Shown here: positions 13,840 through 24,086 of the stretch, in pieces
How the letters are laid out: every line of letters starts with the position of its first letter
How positions within the stretch are numbered: the first letter of the stretch is position 1
Origin: Pectobacterium punjabense
Lineage (GTDB): Bacteria > Pseudomonadota > Gammaproteobacteria > Enterobacterales > Enterobacteriaceae
Assembly: GCF_012427845.1 (NCBI RefSeq)
Contig: NZ_CP038498.1
Location: 4,712,001 to 4,776,000, forward strand
DNA: 64,000 nt
Direction of reading: 5' to 3'
The notes under the pieces: generated by a model
Seen by the model: the letters and a program-made list of their open reading frames with translations, nothing else
What the model was told of the DNA's origin: nothing
The model's database searches: none
Position numbers and translations under genes: made by a program

Positions 13840-15345
13840 TTACTCCTGCTTTGCGCCGTATTGCTTACCAACGGCCGCAGCCATCAGTGCTTCCTGGGTT
13901 GCTTGCTCAATCGGGAAATCACCGCTTAAGCGCCCTTCATGCATCACAATGATGCGATCGCTCATTCCCAAGACTTCGGGCATTTCGGATGACACCAATA
14001 TGATGCTCAACCCTTCTTCTTTGAATTGATTGATTAGCTGATAAATTTCTTTCTTCGCCCCCACATCAACGCCACGCGTTGGCTCATCAAGGATCAAGAC
14101 ATTCGGGCGCGTCATCAGGCCACGGGCAATCGCCACTTTTTGCTGATTACCACCGGAAAGCAGGCCGATAGGCTGCGTCATAGAAGGCGTTTTAACGTTG
14201 AACAAGCGAATAAAGTCAGCGACCGCCAACTGTTCTTCGGCGTGTTTGAGACGACCACCAGCATGGCTGAAATAGCGCAGTGCGGTTAACGACATGTTTT
14301 CTTTTACCGACATGCCCAGCACCAGACCATCTCGCTTGCGATCTTCAGAGATATAAACGATGCCGTTGGCTAAACCATCCTGCGGTTTACGGGTCACCAC
14401 GTCACGGCCATCAAGCGTCACATTGCCGCCAGTACGTGGTAGCGCACCGTAGAGAATCTTCATCAGTTCAGTTCGACCCGCGCCCATCAGCCCTGCGACA
14501 CCCAGGATTTCACCTTTCCGTACCGTAAAGCTAACGTTGTCTACGCCAGGTCCAGACAGGTTCTGCACCTTAAGGCGAACCTCTCCCGGCGCTTTATTTG
14601 AGCGTGGGTACTGATCTTCCAGCTTGCGCCCTACCATCATTTCAATCAGCGTATCTTCCTGTAAGTCGCTTACCGGACACTCGCCGATAAACTGACCATC
14701 GCGGAAAACGGTAATGTCATCGCAGATTTCGAAGATTTCTTTCAAACGGTGGGAAATATAAACGATGCCACATCCCTGAGATTGCAGCTCTTTGATCACA
14801 CTGAATAACGAAGCGGTTTCGGTATCGGTCAGGGCATCGGTGGGTTCATCCATAATGATGACTTTCGATTCAAAGCTCAGTACTTTGGCAATTTCCACCA
14901 TTTGCTGATCGCCAATCGATAAATCCCCCACCATACGGCGACTGTCATAGCGCAAATTAAGGCGTTTCAGCAGTTTATCGGCTTCAGCATACATCTTGTT
15001 CCAATCAATTCGCCCGAAACGGTTGGTAAACTCACGACCGAGGAAGATATTCTCGGCAATCGTGAGCTGGGGAATCAGGTTAAGCTCCTGATGGATAATA
15101 CCGATACCTGCTTCCTGAGACGCTTTCGGCCCGTTGAAATCCACCTCTTGCCCCAGAAAATGGATGCTGCCGGCATCTTTACGATAAATCCCGGTCAGGA
15201 CTTTCATCATGGTGGACTTGCCCGCACCGTTCTCGCCCACCAACGCCATCACTTTTCCCGGGTAGACATTGAGTGCCGCACCGGAAAGCGCTTTAACGCC
15301 CGGAAAAGATTTCGTGATGCCTTGCAGTTGCAGTAAAGGTTGCAT
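13840..15345 (-). CDS. rbsA: ribose ABC transporter ATP-binding protein RbsA
   Basis: RbsA is the 501-residue ATPase of the ribose importer, with two fused ABC domains as is usual for monosaccharide importers. The first has Walker [10 protein letters not shown] and signature [13 protein letters not shown]. The second has signature [15 protein letters not shown], Walker [12 protein letters not shown], and a degenerate Walker A ([10 protein letters not shown]) as in its homologues. It lies between rbsD and rbsC with gaps of seven bases on each side. Confidence 0.97.
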   Translation of the reverse strand: MQPLLQLQGITKSFPGVKALSGAALNVYPGKVMALVGENGAGKSTMMKVLTGIYRKDAGSIHFLGQEVDFNGPKASQEAGIGIIHQELNLIPQLTIAENIFLGREFTNRFGRIDWNKMYAEADKLLKRLNLRYDSRRMVGDLSIGDQQMVEIAKVLSFESKVIIMDEPTDALTDTETASLFSVIKELQSQGCGIVYISHRLKEIFEICDDITVFRDGQFIGECPVSDLQEDTLIEMMVGRKLEDQYPRSNKAPGEVRLKVQNLSGPGVDNVSFTVRKGEILGVAGLMGAGRTELMKILYGALPRTGGNVTLDGRDVVTRKPQDGLANGIVYISEDRKRDGLVLGMSVKENMSLTALRYFSHAGGRLKHAEEQLAVADFIRLFNVKTPSMTQPIGLLSGGNQQKVAIARGLMTRPNVLILDEPTRGVDVGAKKEIYQLINQFKEEGLSIILVSSEMPEVLGMSDRIIVMHEGRLSGDFPIEQATQEALMAAAVGKQYGAKQE

Positions 15346-15352
15346 TGATACC

Positions 15353-15772
15353 TCAGAACGTTACGCCAGCACAAAGGATGACATTGGCATACGGTGAACA
15401 CTCTCCGCTGCGAATGATGGCCCGGCTTTTGCCGCTTTGGGTTTTAAATTCTTCATGGCTGACATAGTGCAATGCAATTGAGTTTCCCTGGTGTTGTTCA
15501 AGTTGCTTCAATTGATCGAGTAACGCGTCATGGACCGCGGGGTTCTTTTCAATCATCTCTTCCGCCAGAATAGCGGCCTCGACCTGCATTTCACTGGTGA
15601 CAACATTAACCACCTGCAAAAACGTTGGCACATTGTGCGTCAACGCCAGATCGATACGGGTCGTCGTTTCTGGAATCGGTAAACCAGCATCACCAACAAC
15701 AAGGCTATCGGTGTGCCCCAGCCGAGCAATCACGGAAGAAATATCTGAATTCAATAATGCTGCTTTTTTCAT
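15353..15772 (-). CDS. rbsD: D-ribose pyranase RbsD
   Basis: RbsD interconverts the pyranose and furanose forms of ribose so that ribokinase receives the furanose. It is 139 residues long and matches E. coli RbsD, including the N-terminal [20 protein letters not shown] and the [14 protein letters not shown] end. It is the first gene of the operon. Its start lies 13 bases downstream of the operator at 15785-15802. Confidence 0.95.
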   Translation of the reverse strand: MKKAALLNSDISSVIARLGHTDSLVVGDAGLPIPETTTRIDLALTHNVPTFLQVVNVVTSEMQVEAAILAEEMIEKNPAVHDALLDQLKQLEQHQGNSIALHYVSHEEFKTQSGKSRAIIRSGECSPYANVILCAGVTF

Positions 15773-15784
15773 CTCTCACCCCAC

Positions 15785-15802
15785 CAGCGAAACGTTTCGC
15801 TG
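15785..15802. promoter_or_regulatory. RbsR operator, promoter-proximal
   Basis: A perfect palindrome, CAGCGAAACGTTTCGCTG, of the LacI-family type lies immediately downstream of the rbs -10 region and 13 bases before the rbsD start. The core matches the known E. coli RbsR operator. Binding here would block transcription initiation. Confidence 0.92.
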
Positions 15803-15807
15803 ATAAT

Positions 15808-15835
15808 ATTCTAGAAAAAGAAGAGAGAAAGGCAA
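15808..15835 (-). promoter_or_regulatory. probable rbs operon promoter
   Basis: The minus strand has TTGCCT (15830-15835), a 16-base spacer and TAGAAT (15808-15813). Transcription would start inside or next to the operator at 15785-15802. The -35 and -10 are near-consensus, but other hexamers in this AT-rich stretch are possible. Confidence 0.6.
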
Positions 15836-15862
15836 TGAAGAAATAAAAAAAATGTGATCACT

Positions 15863-15878
15863 ATCGAAACGTTTCGCT
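15863..15878. promoter_or_regulatory. second RbsR-type operator, upstream
   Basis: A second copy of the palindrome core CGAAACGTTTCG (15865-15876) lies upstream of the rbs -35, with its centre 77 bp from that of the first operator. Paired sites at this distance could be bridged by one RbsR tetramer or dimer pair (inference). A CRP-like half-site at 15853-15861 lies between them. Confidence 0.75.
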
Positions 15879-16045
15879 AACAAAAAATAAAGACAACATA
15901 ATGTGGTTATCTACCCTAGATAATTCAGGTTTCAGGAAGATGGCAAAGGAAGGTATCTCGATGAGCTTAACCAAGCCGATCGCTTGTGTGAATAAATGCT
16001 GGCAACGTGAAAAATGACGGACGTAGATAGTTGATAAATAGAGAG

Positions 16046-16067
16046 ATGGCGGGAAATAGCCCGCCAT
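16046..16067 (-). terminator. hairpin downstream of ygiW
   Basis: An 8-bp GC-rich stem (ATGGCGGG with CCCGCCAT) with a six-base loop lies 21 bases past the ygiW stop. The following minus-strand bases are pyrimidine-rich but not a clean T-run, so it is a weak terminator candidate. Confidence 0.5.
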
Positions 16068-16088
16068 TCGACAATTGAAGATAACAGA

Positions 16089-16484
16089 TTAGAGTTTACG
16101 GATCTGCTTCACATCCAGCTCGACTGAATTGAAGTCTTTATCCAACTCACCCTGGATTTCCACTTTATCCGTGGGCGAAATCATCTGACCATTCCAACGC
16201 TTGTGATCGATTTCAACTTCTATCGTGCCCGTCGCATCGCGGAACAGATAGTTCTCATCACCAATCCGTTTTTCAATATTGCCACTCAGCGTAACCCAAC
16301 TGTCGTCACGCAGATCTTTAGCCTTAGCTACCGTGGTGAGGGTGTTCTGTGAATCGATGAATCCCCCTTTATGTGTGCCAACCGCAGGCGTTTCCGGGTT
16401 AACGAAACCACCGCCGCTTTGTGCAGCAAATACGGGTGCAGAAACCAGAGCGGTAATGGCGAATAACGCAGCTGCTTTTTTCAT
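16089..16484 (-). CDS. ygiW: YgiW/YdeI family stress-tolerance OB-fold protein
   Basis: A 131-residue periplasmic protein of the bacterial OB-fold (BOF) family. It has a Sec signal peptide (cut near PVFAA, about residue 21) and the family core WVTLSGNIEKRIGDENYLF...GTIEVEID. Homologues (YgiW/VisP) are induced by stress and bind small ligands or cationic peptides; the exact role here is unknown. It lies divergently beside qseBC, as ygiW does in E. coli. A CTTAAC-N5-CTTAAG box 85 bases upstream of its start suggests control by QseB or PmrA. An AAGGAAGG site supports the start. Confidence 0.88.
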   Translation of the reverse strand: MKKAAALFAITALVSAPVFAAQSGGGFVNPETPAVGTHKGGFIDSQNTLTTVAKAKDLRDDSWVTLSGNIEKRIGDENYLFRDATGTIEVEIDHKRWNGQMISPTDKVEIQGELDKDFNSVELDVKQIRKL

Positions 16485-16568
16485 ATTTTACCTTCCTTAT
16501 TTTGCCTGTCGTTTCGCAGTCAACCTGCGGGAGTAATCGGTCTTCGAGAAGGATTAAAACAAACCGTT

Positions 16569-16585
16569 CTTAACAGAATCTTAAG
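16569..16585. promoter_or_regulatory. candidate QseB/PmrA binding box
   Basis: The direct repeat CTTAAC-AGAAT-CTTAAG has the hexamer-N5-hexamer layout of PmrA and QseB boxes. It lies in the divergent region between ygiW and qseB, 85 bases from the ygiW start and 144 from qseB. It could serve autoregulation of qseBC and activation of ygiW. Confidence 0.6.
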
Positions 16586-16728
16586 GAGTCATCCTTTGCA
16601 TTTTTATTTTTTTATCTTGCCGAAATCGCCCGATTTCAGCGATTTGTCCTGTACACATCACCCCACGATTTCGTATAAAACCGGGAAAGGCGTAAATACG
16701 ACAGCGGTACATTCCCTGCGAGGCGGCC

Positions 16729-17391
16729 ATGAGAATATTGTTAATTGAAGACGATCGCCTGATCGGTGATGGTCTAAAAGCAGGGTTGACCAAACTGGGC
16801 TTTAGTATTGACTGGTTTACGGAAGGTAAAGCGGGTGCTGCCGCATTAAAGGCCGCCCCTTATGATGCGGTGGTGCTCGATCTCAGCCTGCCGGGTATGG
16901 ATGGGATGGATATCCTACGCCAATGGCGTCAGGCTGGACATGATGAACCGGTGTTGATTCTGACCGCCCGCGATGCGCTGGAACAACGCGTGGAAGGGTT
17001 GCAACAGGGTGCCGATGATTATTTATGTAAGCCCTTTGCACTAACGGAAGTCGCCGCTCGCCTACAGGCACTGATTCGCCGCCGTCACGGTCAGCTCCAA
17101 CCCACATTAACGCACGGCTCAGTTTCCCTTGAGCCAGGCTCTCGGAGCGTCACGCTTAACAACGCGCCTCTCATATTAAAATCCCGCGAACTGGCGCTGC
17201 TGGAACTATTTTTGCTCAATCCCAACCGCGTACTCACACGTGTGCAGTTAGAAGAAAAGCTCTACGGGTGGGATGATGATGTCTCTAGCAACGCGGTCGA
17301 AGTGCATATCCACCACCTGCGCAAAAAACTGGGCAGCGGGTTTATCCGTACCGTACATGGCATTGGCTATATTCTGGGGGACGCACCATGA
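16729..17391 (+). CDS. qseB: two-component response regulator QseB (OmpR family)
   Basis: A 220-residue response regulator paired with QseC. The receiver domain has the acidic pocket D8-D9, phospho-acceptor D51 (in VVLDLSLPG) and conserved K in the CKPFAL motif. The C-terminal winged helix has the [13 protein letters not shown] recognition segment and the VHGIGY tail. It matches E. coli QseB throughout. In enterobacteria QseBC links envelope and host or quorum signals to motility and virulence genes. Its stop overlaps the qseC start by four bases (ATGA). Confidence 0.93.
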   Translation: MRILLIEDDRLIGDGLKAGLTKLGFSIDWFTEGKAGAAALKAAPYDAVVLDLSLPGMDGMDILRQWRQAGHDEPVLILTARDALEQRVEGLQQGADDYLCKPFALTEVAARLQALIRRRHGQLQPTLTHGSVSLEPGSRSVTLNNAPLILKSRELALLELFLLNPNRVLTRVQLEEKLYGWDDDVSSNAVEVHIHHLRKKLGSGFIRTVHGIGYILGDAP

Positions 17392-18737
17392 ACCGACTCA
17401 GCCTGCGTTTACGCCTGGTTGCGGGTTTTACGCTGTTGACAGTGATGTGCTGGGGCGTAGCCAGTCTGCTTTCGTGGTCTCAAACGCGCCATAACATCAA
17501 TGAACTCTTTGATACCCAGCAAATGTTGTTTGCCAAACGTCTGGCCACCATGAATCCCGATGAATTGCGAATCCAATCAACTTCTCTGCCCAAGACCAAA
17601 AGTCTGGTACATAAAGACCGAGGTAAACAGGATGATGATGCACTGGCCTTCGCCATGTTTACCCACGATGGGAAAATGGTGTTGAACGACGGTGAGAACG
17701 GCAAAGATTTCATTTTTGACTATAAGCACAACGGCTTCACCGACGGCAAACTGCGCGATGATAACGACACATGGCGCATCGTCTGGCTGACGACGGAGGA
17801 TAATCGTTATGTGATTGCGGTGGGTCAGGAATGGGAATACCGTCAGGATATGGCGTTGGATATTGTAAAAACCAACCTGATGCCCTGGCTGTTTGCGCTA
17901 CCGATCATGCTGGCGCTGCTGTTCTGGCTGGTAACACGCGAACTCTCGCCGCTAAAACAAATTGCCGCTGAGCTTCAGCAGCGTTCCCCCGATGACAGCA
18001 CCCCGCTGGCAACGCAGCACATCCCGCAAGAAGTTCGCCCGCTGATTAACGCATTAAACCATCTGTTTTCCCGTATCAGCGACATGCTGGTTCGGGAACG
18101 CCGTTTTACCTCCGATGCCGCTCACGAACTGCGTAGCCCGCTAGCGGCGCTGAAAGTTCAAACCGAAGTCGCACAGTTAGCGCATGACGATGAGGCCATG
18201 CGTCGCCATGCATTAATGAATCTGGATAAAGGTATCGATCGCGCCACCCGGCTGGTAGATCAGCTCCTGACGCTGTCGCGACTGGATGCCGAATCGTCTC
18301 CCGAAGGGATGCACCCCGTCCAGTTCAATGAACTCCTGCAACAGGCGGTGATCGCGCATTACCACACGGCGCAAACCGCAGGTATCGAACTCACGCTGGA
18401 CTTACCGGATACTCAGGTTATCCGGCAGGGTCATCCGCTGCTGCTAACGCTGCTAGTGCGCAATCTATTGGATAACGCCATCCGCTACAGCAATGAGGGG
18501 GGGACGGTAAATCTGACGCTGACGGAACGTGGATTTAAGGTAGCCGATAGCGGACCGGGCATCAGCGATGAAGCGTTGGCAAGAATCGGCGAGCGTTTTT
18601 ATCGCCCACCAGGGCAGGAAAAATCTGGCAGCGGTCTGGGAATTTCCATCGTGAACAACATCGCCACGCTGCATCACATGCGGGTTACATTCATCAATCA
18701 GCCCGAAGGCGGGCTGATTGTGTCGGTTAACTGGTAG
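17388..18737 (+). CDS. qseC: two-component sensor histidine kinase QseC
   Basis: A 449-residue inner-membrane sensor kinase. One membrane segment lies at about residues 10-30 and another at about 165-185; the periplasmic sensor domain sits between them. A HAMP-like linker follows ([12 protein letters not shown]). The H-box [16 protein letters not shown] has the phospho-acceptor His246, the same number as in E. coli QseC. The ATPase domain shows [10 protein letters not shown] (N box) and GSGLGISIV (G2 box). It overlaps qseB by four bases, so the two are translationally coupled. It is followed by an inverted copy of the dispersed repeat. Confidence 0.93.
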   Translation: MNRLSLRLRLVAGFTLLTVMCWGVASLLSWSQTRHNINELFDTQQMLFAKRLATMNPDELRIQSTSLPKTKSLVHKDRGKQDDDALAFAMFTHDGKMVLNDGENGKDFIFDYKHNGFTDGKLRDDNDTWRIVWLTTEDNRYVIAVGQEWEYRQDMALDIVKTNLMPWLFALPIMLALLFWLVTRELSPLKQIAAELQQRSPDDSTPLATQHIPQEVRPLINALNHLFSRISDMLVRERRFTSDAAHELRSPLAALKVQTEVAQLAHDDEAMRRHALMNLDKGIDRATRLVDQLLTLSRLDAESSPEGMHPVQFNELLQQAVIAHYHTAQTAGIELTLDLPDTQVIRQGHPLLLTLLVRNLLDNAIRYSNEGGTVNLTLTERGFKVADSGPGISDEALARIGERFYRPPGQEKSGSGLGISIVNNIATLHHMRVTFINQPEGGLIVSVNW

Positions 18738-18770
18738 AAGCTGTAGGATGTTACGTTCAGGTGTTGGGAT

Positions 18771-18845
18771 AAGATCGAGATATACGGTCGACCACGGGGC
18801 GAGGTATCCCTGCGGGAACCTCATCCCCGTGTTTCCCTAATAACC
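18771..18845 (-). repeat. dispersed palindromic intergenic repeat, copy A (minus orientation)
   Basis: Read on the minus strand, this stretch matches the other three copies of the family (36865-36952, 59563-59660, 63332-63431): a TTAGGGAAACAC block, a GAGGTTCCCG...GGGA core and an ATCTCGAT end. It is the most diverged copy and lacks the outer GGTCACT and AAACGATCG ends. It lies between the convergent qseC and kup genes. Confidence 0.75.
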
Positions 18846-18896
18846 AACAACGAGTCGCTGCATACGTGTTAATGATAGCGAGTACAAAGAGATCAC

Positions 18897-20765
18897 TTAA
18901 ATCTCGACCTGTATCCCCAGTTCGATCAGCCTGTTCGGCGGTATTTCAAACTGATCCGCCGCCCGCAGCGCATTGCGGCTGAGCATCATGAATAGCTTAC
19001 CGCGCAGGCGCAGATACCATGGACGCTCACCGATAATCAGCGATTCATTGGACATAAAGAAAGACGTTTCCATCATTTGGCAAGTCAGCCCATCCTGCCA
19101 ACAGCGCTGAAAGACTTCCTCTACATCCGGCGTCTCACGCCAGCCATAGTTAGCGATCACGCGCCAGAACGTCGGAGAAAGCTGTTCAACCGTCACGCGT
19201 CGCGCGTTCAATACATAGGGTGCATCCTCTGTTCGCATGGTCAACAGCACCACGCGCTCATGCAGGATCTTGTTGTGTTTGAGGTTATGCAGCAGCGCAA
19301 ACGGGATCACACGTGTCGCACGCGAGAAATATACCGCCGTACCAGGAACCCGCGTCGGTGGGGATTTCTCCAGCGACGCAATCATGGCATCCAGCGAATT
19401 ACCATGCTCATGCAGCCGGCGCAGTAACCTGAAGCGCTCGCTTTTCCACGTCGTCATGATAATAAACATCACCATGCCCAGTGCCAGCGGTAGCCATCCA
19501 CCGGACAAGATCTTGACCACGTTTGCCAAAAACATGGGTAGGTCAATCATCAGCAAGCCTGCCAAAAAAACCCATGCCAAATAGCGGTTCCAAAGCCAGT
19601 TTTTCACCGCCACCGTACAGAACAGAATGCTGGTAATCACCATCGTGCCCGTTACCGCAATACCGTAAGCCGCAGCCAGATTGCTCGAATGCTCGAAGCT
19701 GACGATCACGATGACAACAGCGATATACAGCATCCAGTTAATGGCGGGAATATAAATCTGACCGGATTCCATATCTGACGTGTGTACGATACGCATCGGC
19801 GGTAAATAGCCCAACCGCACTGCCTGGCGCGTCAGGGAGAAAACGCCTGAAATTACCGCCTGCGAGGCAATGATCGTCGCCAGAGTCGCCAGCACCATCA
19901 GCGGAATTAGCGCCCAATCAGGTGCCAACAGGAAGAACGGGTTTTTGATCGCCTCGGGGTTCTTTAGCAGCAACGCGCCCTGCCCGAAGTAATTTAATAC
20001 CAGCGACGGCAGCACTACCGTAAACCACGCCAGACGAATAGGGAATTTACCGAAGTGGCCCATATCGGCGTACAGCGCCTCGACACCGGTAATGGCTAGC
20101 ACCACCGCGCCCAGTGCGAAGAACGACACCGCTTTGTATTCGATAAAGAAACGAGCGGCGTACATCGGATTCAAGGCCTGCAAGACTTCAGGGTTAGCGA
20201 TAATGCTGCGCGCACCCAGTACGCCGAGCGTTAAAAACCAAATCAGCATCACAGGCGCAAACAACTTGCCGACGCTGCCTGTGCCGTGTTTTTGAATGAT
20301 AAAGAGTAATGTCAGAACGACAATCGAGAGCGGGACGATATAGCTGTCCATCGACGGCGCGGCGATTTCCAGCCCTTCCATCGCCGACATCACCGAGATG
20401 GCAGGCGTGATAACCACTTCCCCATAGAAGAAGCTGCCGCCGATCAATCCCATAATGACCAGCACGGACGTCATGCGATCGGAAGTATTACGCCCAGCCA
20501 GCGACATTAATGTGAGAATTCCGCCTTCACCCGCATTGTCAGCACGCATCACATAGGTCAGGTATTTCAGCGAAACAACGAGAACCAATAGCCAAAAGAT
20601 CAGTGAAAGAAAGCCAAAGACCGAATCAGGCTCGACCCCAAAACCAAACTGCCCTGATAAACATTCCCTTAACGTATAAAGAGGGCTGGTTCCTATATCT
20701 CCATAAACCACCCCGATGGCCGCCAGCGTGACAGCCGGAAGCGAACGTTTATGTTCTGAGCTCAT
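18897..20765 (-). CDS. kup: low-affinity potassium transport system protein Kup (TrkD)
   Basis: Kup is a proton-coupled K+ importer of the KUP/HAK family, important at low pH and high osmolarity. The protein is 622 residues, the same length as E. coli Kup. It starts with the conserved [16 protein letters not shown] motif, has about 12 membrane segments, and ends with a C-terminal cytoplasmic domain finishing in IELGIQVEI. The start follows a GATAGG site. It is convergent with qseC and divergent from ravA. Confidence 0.97.
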   Translation of the reverse strand: MSSEHKRSLPAVTLAAIGVVYGDIGTSPLYTLRECLSGQFGFGVEPDSVFGFLSLIFWLLVLVVSLKYLTYVMRADNAGEGGILTLMSLAGRNTSDRMTSVLVIMGLIGGSFFYGEVVITPAISVMSAMEGLEIAAPSMDSYIVPLSIVVLTLLFIIQKHGTGSVGKLFAPVMLIWFLTLGVLGARSIIANPEVLQALNPMYAARFFIEYKAVSFFALGAVVLAITGVEALYADMGHFGKFPIRLAWFTVVLPSLVLNYFGQGALLLKNPEAIKNPFFLLAPDWALIPLMVLATLATIIASQAVISGVFSLTRQAVRLGYLPPMRIVHTSDMESGQIYIPAINWMLYIAVVIVIVSFEHSSNLAAAYGIAVTGTMVITSILFCTVAVKNWLWNRYLAWVFLAGLLMIDLPMFLANVVKILSGGWLPLALGMVMFIIMTTWKSERFRLLRRLHEHGNSLDAMIASLEKSPPTRVPGTAVYFSRATRVIPFALLHNLKHNKILHERVVLLTMRTEDAPYVLNARRVTVEQLSPTFWRVIANYGWRETPDVEEVFQRCWQDGLTCQMMETSFFMSNESLIIGERPWYLRLRGKLFMMLSRNALRAADQFEIPPNRLIELGIQVEI

Positions 20766-21102
20766 AAACCTATCTTCTGTTATTAATCAGTCCGCGAAGC
20801 GCGTCATTCACAACAACTCGTCCAAAAGCGCACAGTATGCACAAATCAGGGTAAAAACCCATTTTTATTGTGCGATCCACCTGTACACGAAACATCCTGT
20901 AAAAGGTCGTTTATTGCTTACTTACCCCGTTAGGGTGTAATAATCCGTAAAAGTATTCTAATAAAAATCTGTGATCTGCCGTTTATTATTACGATTGTCT
21001 TTATGAAAGTAGGGTTTTTCTGAGGCCACCCTTTCAGCCAAGCCGTCGGATTCAAAAATAAACGATTTCAGTACATCACATCATGGGACTAACGGATTAA
21101 TT
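20766..21102. other. divergent kup-ravA intergenic region
   Basis: This 337-base gap must hold the promoters of kup (leftward) and ravA-viaA (rightward). No open frame, repeat or clear operator was recognised. The segment 20930-21010 is AT-rich. In E. coli ravA-viaA is sigma-S dependent; no site could be assigned here by eye. Confidence 0.6.
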
Positions 21103-22602
21103 ATGCGTCAAACTGCGGCATTGGCTGAAAGAATTTCTCGCCTCAGCCATGCGCTAGAACATGGGCTCTACGAAAGACAGCACGCGATTCGCCTCTGTTT
21201 GCTGGCGGCACTGAGCGGGGAAAGCGTATTTCTGTTGGGTCCACCAGGTATCGCCAAAAGTATGATCGCCAGGCGTCTTAAATTCGCGTTTCGTCATGCG
21301 AATGCGTTTGAGTACCTGATGACCCGCTTTTCCACCCCGGAAGAGGTGTTCGGCCCTCTGTCCATTCAGGCACTAAAAGATGAAGGCCGCTACCAGCGCT
21401 TAACTGCTGGTTACCTGCCAGAAGCTGAAATCGTATTTCTGGACGAAATCTGGAAAGCAGGCCCCGCCATTTTAAACACCCTGCTAACGGCCATTAATGA
21501 ACGGCGTTTCCGTAATGGCAACAGCGAAGACACTATCCCCATGCGCCTATTGGTCGCGGCCTCGAATGAACTGCCAGAGGCAGACGGCGGTCTGGAAGCG
21601 CTTTATGACCGAATGCTTATCCGTCTATGGCTCGATCGCGTGCAGGAAAAACAGAATTTCCGTGCACTGCTCGTGAATAACAGCAGCGATCGCGATAATC
21701 CCGTACCACCCGCTCTCAGCGTCAGCAATGAAGAGTACCAACAATGGCAGAAGGACATTGAGCACATCTCGCTGCCAGAAGTTGGCTTCGAACTGATTTA
21801 CACGCTGCGCCAGCAGCTTGATGCGCTGGAGCAAGCGCCCTATATTTCCGATCGACGCTGGAAGAAAGCCTTGCGCCTACTTCAGGCCAGCGCGTTTTTC
21901 TGCGGTCGGGATGCCATCACGCCAGTTGATATTATTCTGCTGAAAGACTGTCTCTGGCATGACCAAAGCACGTTGACACTCATCGAACGCCAGCTTGAGC
22001 TGTTGATTACCGAGCACGCCTATCAACAAAAAAGCCTGCTGTTCCGCCTTCAGCAGGTGAATACCAAACGCCAGCAATACCAGCGTGAGCAAAGTGAATT
22101 GCAGGCATTTTCCGTAGAGAAACAAGGGCACTTTCTGGGTCGCAAATTCCATTACTCCTTGCCTGACACGATCGCAACTGAAACATTGGATCTTGTGCTG
22201 CAACGCCCGTTGATCCTGCACGATATTGAAGTTAACCATCTGATCATTGAGAAAAATGCCCTGCAAGTCTGGCTGCGAAAAGGGGGAGAGATCCGGGGTA
22301 AGCTCAACGGCATTGGTTTTACCCAACGTCTCGATCTGCTGGTGGACGATCGCCAGCATCTGACTATCCGCGATATCAGCCTGCAATCCTCTATTCTTTC
22401 TCTGCCGGAAAAACGCGACTGTGCGCTTCCTGCCGAAATTACCGATGAATATGAAAAGCTGAACATGCAACTGCGCGAACAGCGTCGCTTATTCAGCCAG
22501 CATCAGCCCTGCCTGTTCGTCCCTGGTGAATGGCTGGCGAAAATAGAAGCCAGCCTGCAACAGGTTGCCGAGCAGATCCAGCAATCAGAGCAACAGGAAT
22601 AA
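21103..22602 (+). CDS. ravA: MoxR-family AAA+ ATPase RavA
   Basis: RavA is a cytoplasmic AAA+ ATPase that forms hexamers, binds the inducible lysine decarboxylase and works with ViaA on respiratory complexes. The product is 499 residues; E. coli RavA is 498. The AAA+ module has Walker A GPPGIAKS (residues 46-53), Walker [12 protein letters not shown] and sensor 1 [13 protein letters not shown] triple-helical and LARA-type C-terminal region follows ([17 protein letters not shown] is conserved). Its stop lies five bases before the viaA start, so the two form an operon. Confidence 0.95.
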   Translation: MRQTAALAERISRLSHALEHGLYERQHAIRLCLLAALSGESVFLLGPPGIAKSMIARRLKFAFRHANAFEYLMTRFSTPEEVFGPLSIQALKDEGRYQRLTAGYLPEAEIVFLDEIWKAGPAILNTLLTAINERRFRNGNSEDTIPMRLLVAASNELPEADGGLEALYDRMLIRLWLDRVQEKQNFRALLVNNSSDRDNPVPPALSVSNEEYQQWQKDIEHISLPEVGFELIYTLRQQLDALEQAPYISDRRWKKALRLLQASAFFCGRDAITPVDIILLKDCLWHDQSTLTLIERQLELLITEHAYQQKSLLFRLQQVNTKRQQYQREQSELQAFSVEKQGHFLGRKFHYSLPDTIATETLDLVLQRPLILHDIEVNHLIIEKNALQVWLRKGGEIRGKLNGIGFTQRLDLLVDDRQHLTIRDISLQSSILSLPEKRDCALPAEITDEYEKLNMQLREQRRLFSQHQPCLFVPGEWLAKIEASLQQVAEQIQQSEQQE

Positions 22603-22607
22603 CGCCG

Positions 22608-24086
22608 ATGATCACGCTGGAATCACTGGAAATGCTACTGTCTATCGATGAAAACGAGCTGTTGGACGATCTTGTCGTCACACTGCTGGCAACACCGCAG
22701 CTCGCTTTCTTCTTCGAAAAGTATCCCAGCCTGAAATCCGCGTTGCTCAACGATCTCCCTCGTTGGAAAGAAACCTTAAAGCAGCGCCTGCGCACCACGC
22801 AGGTACCGCCAGAGCTGGAAAGGGAATTTAGCTGCTACCAACGTTCACAATCGATCGATAACCAGGCTTTTCAGACACGCCTGCCTGCGATTATGAATAC
22901 GTTAAACACCGTGGAATCGCCGTTTCTGATGCAGGCCTCACAGCTCATAACCTCTCCGGAGAGAACCTTAGGGCAGAAGATAACGAGTGGGCTCCATGCG
23001 CTCTTTCTTCAGCGCTGGCGGCTGAGCCTGACATTGCAAACCGTTTCACTACATCAGCAATTGATGGATCAGGAACGGGAAATCCTGCTGGATGAACTGC
23101 AACAGCGCCTGACCCTGAGTGGCAAACTCGAACCGGTTTTGGCAGAGAATGAAAACGCAGCTGGACGGCTCTGGGATCTTAGCGCAGCGCAGCGTATCCA
23201 CACCGATCCCCGCCCATTACTGGATTTCGGTGCTTTCCTGCAACGTCAGCCTGCACTGCAAAAACTGGCGGAACGCCTGGGACGCAGCCGGGAGACCAAA
23301 TCTATCCTTACGCAGGAAGCACCACAAGAAGCCTTCCGAGTAAGGGTACGGGAACCTGCCACTGTTCCCGAGCAGGTGAGCGGCGTGCATCAGAGCGATG
23401 ATATCTTGCGTCTGATGCCCACTGAGTTAGCCACACTGGGCATTAGTGAACTGGAATACGAATTTTATCGTCGCCTGCTGGAACACCGGCTGCTGACCTA
23501 TCGCTTACAAGGTGAGAGCTGGCGCGAGAAAGTTACCGAGCGGCCAGTGGTTCACCAACAAAACGAACAGCAGCCACGCGGCCCGTTTATCGTCTGCGTT
23601 GATACCTCAGGCTCGATGGGCGGCTTTAATGAACGCTGTGCCAAAGCTTTCTGTCTGGCGCTGATGCGTATCGCACTCGCCGACAATCGCCGTTGCTACA
23701 TCATGCTATTTTCCACTGGTGTAGTGAAATATGAGCTCACATCTACAGACGGCTTAGAACAGGCTATACGCTTTCTCAGCCAGTCCTTCCGTGGCGGCAC
23801 GGATATGAGCGCCTGTCTGTCAGCATTGTTGGATAAGATGGACGATTCACTCTGGCATGATGCCGATGCGGTGGTAATTTCAGATTTTATTGCCCAGCGG
23901 TTGCCGGATGAGGTAGTAAACAAGGTGAAAAGCCGTCAGAAACAGCTACAGCATCGTTTTCATGCTGTAGCGATGTCCGATCATGGCAAACCCGGCATCA
24001 TGCACATCTTTGACCATATCTGGCGCTTTGACACCGGGTTAAAAAGCCGCTTAATGCGCCGCTGGCAGCACGGCAAGGCTTATTAA
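22608..24086 (+). CDS. viaA: VWA-domain protein ViaA, RavA partner
   Basis: ViaA stimulates RavA ATPase activity and has a C-terminal von Willebrand A domain. The MIDAS metal site DTSGSMGG begins at Asp332 and the FRGGTDM motif follows. The 492-residue product is slightly longer than E. coli ViaA (483). The ATG at 22608 is chosen because the protein then starts [13 protein letters not shown], right after ravA; a longer frame from 22530 lies inside ravA. Its stop overlaps the stop of asnA by four bases tail to tail (24083-24086). Confidence 0.94.
   Translation: MITLESLEMLLSIDENELLDDLVVTLLATPQLAFFFEKYPSLKSALLNDLPRWKETLKQRLRTTQVPPELEREFSCYQRSQSIDNQAFQTRLPAIMNTLNTVESPFLMQASQLITSPERTLGQKITSGLHALFLQRWRLSLTLQTVSLHQQLMDQEREILLDELQQRLTLSGKLEPVLAENENAAGRLWDLSAAQRIHTDPRPLLDFGAFLQRQPALQKLAERLGRSRETKSILTQEAPQEAFRVRVREPATVPEQVSGVHQSDDILRLMPTELATLGISELEYEFYRRLLEHRLLTYRLQGESWREKVTERPVVHQQNEQQPRGPFIVCVDTSGSMGGFNERCAKAFCLALMRIALADNRRCYIMLFSTGVVKYELTSTDGLEQAIRFLSQSFRGGTDMSACLSALLDKMDDSLWHDADAVVISDFIAQRLPDEVVNKVKSRQKQLQHRFHAVAMSDHGKPGIMHIFDHIWRFDTGLKSRLMRRWQHGKAY

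Larger units (their letters stand above)
15773..16088. other. rbs control region and ygiW 3' flank
   Basis: This 316-base gap holds the rbs promoter and two operators (15785-15878) and the ygiW 3' hairpin (16046-16067). A TGTGATCAC half-site at 15853-15861 suggests CRP activation. The stretch 15880-16045 shows nothing recognisable; a 68-codon minus-strand frame there is not credible. Confidence 0.7.

Noticed and set aside
18771..18845. Repeat copies considered as ERIC sequences
   Set aside because: The length of about 75-100 bp and the sequence do not match the roughly 127-bp ERIC consensus or its conserved ends as I know them.
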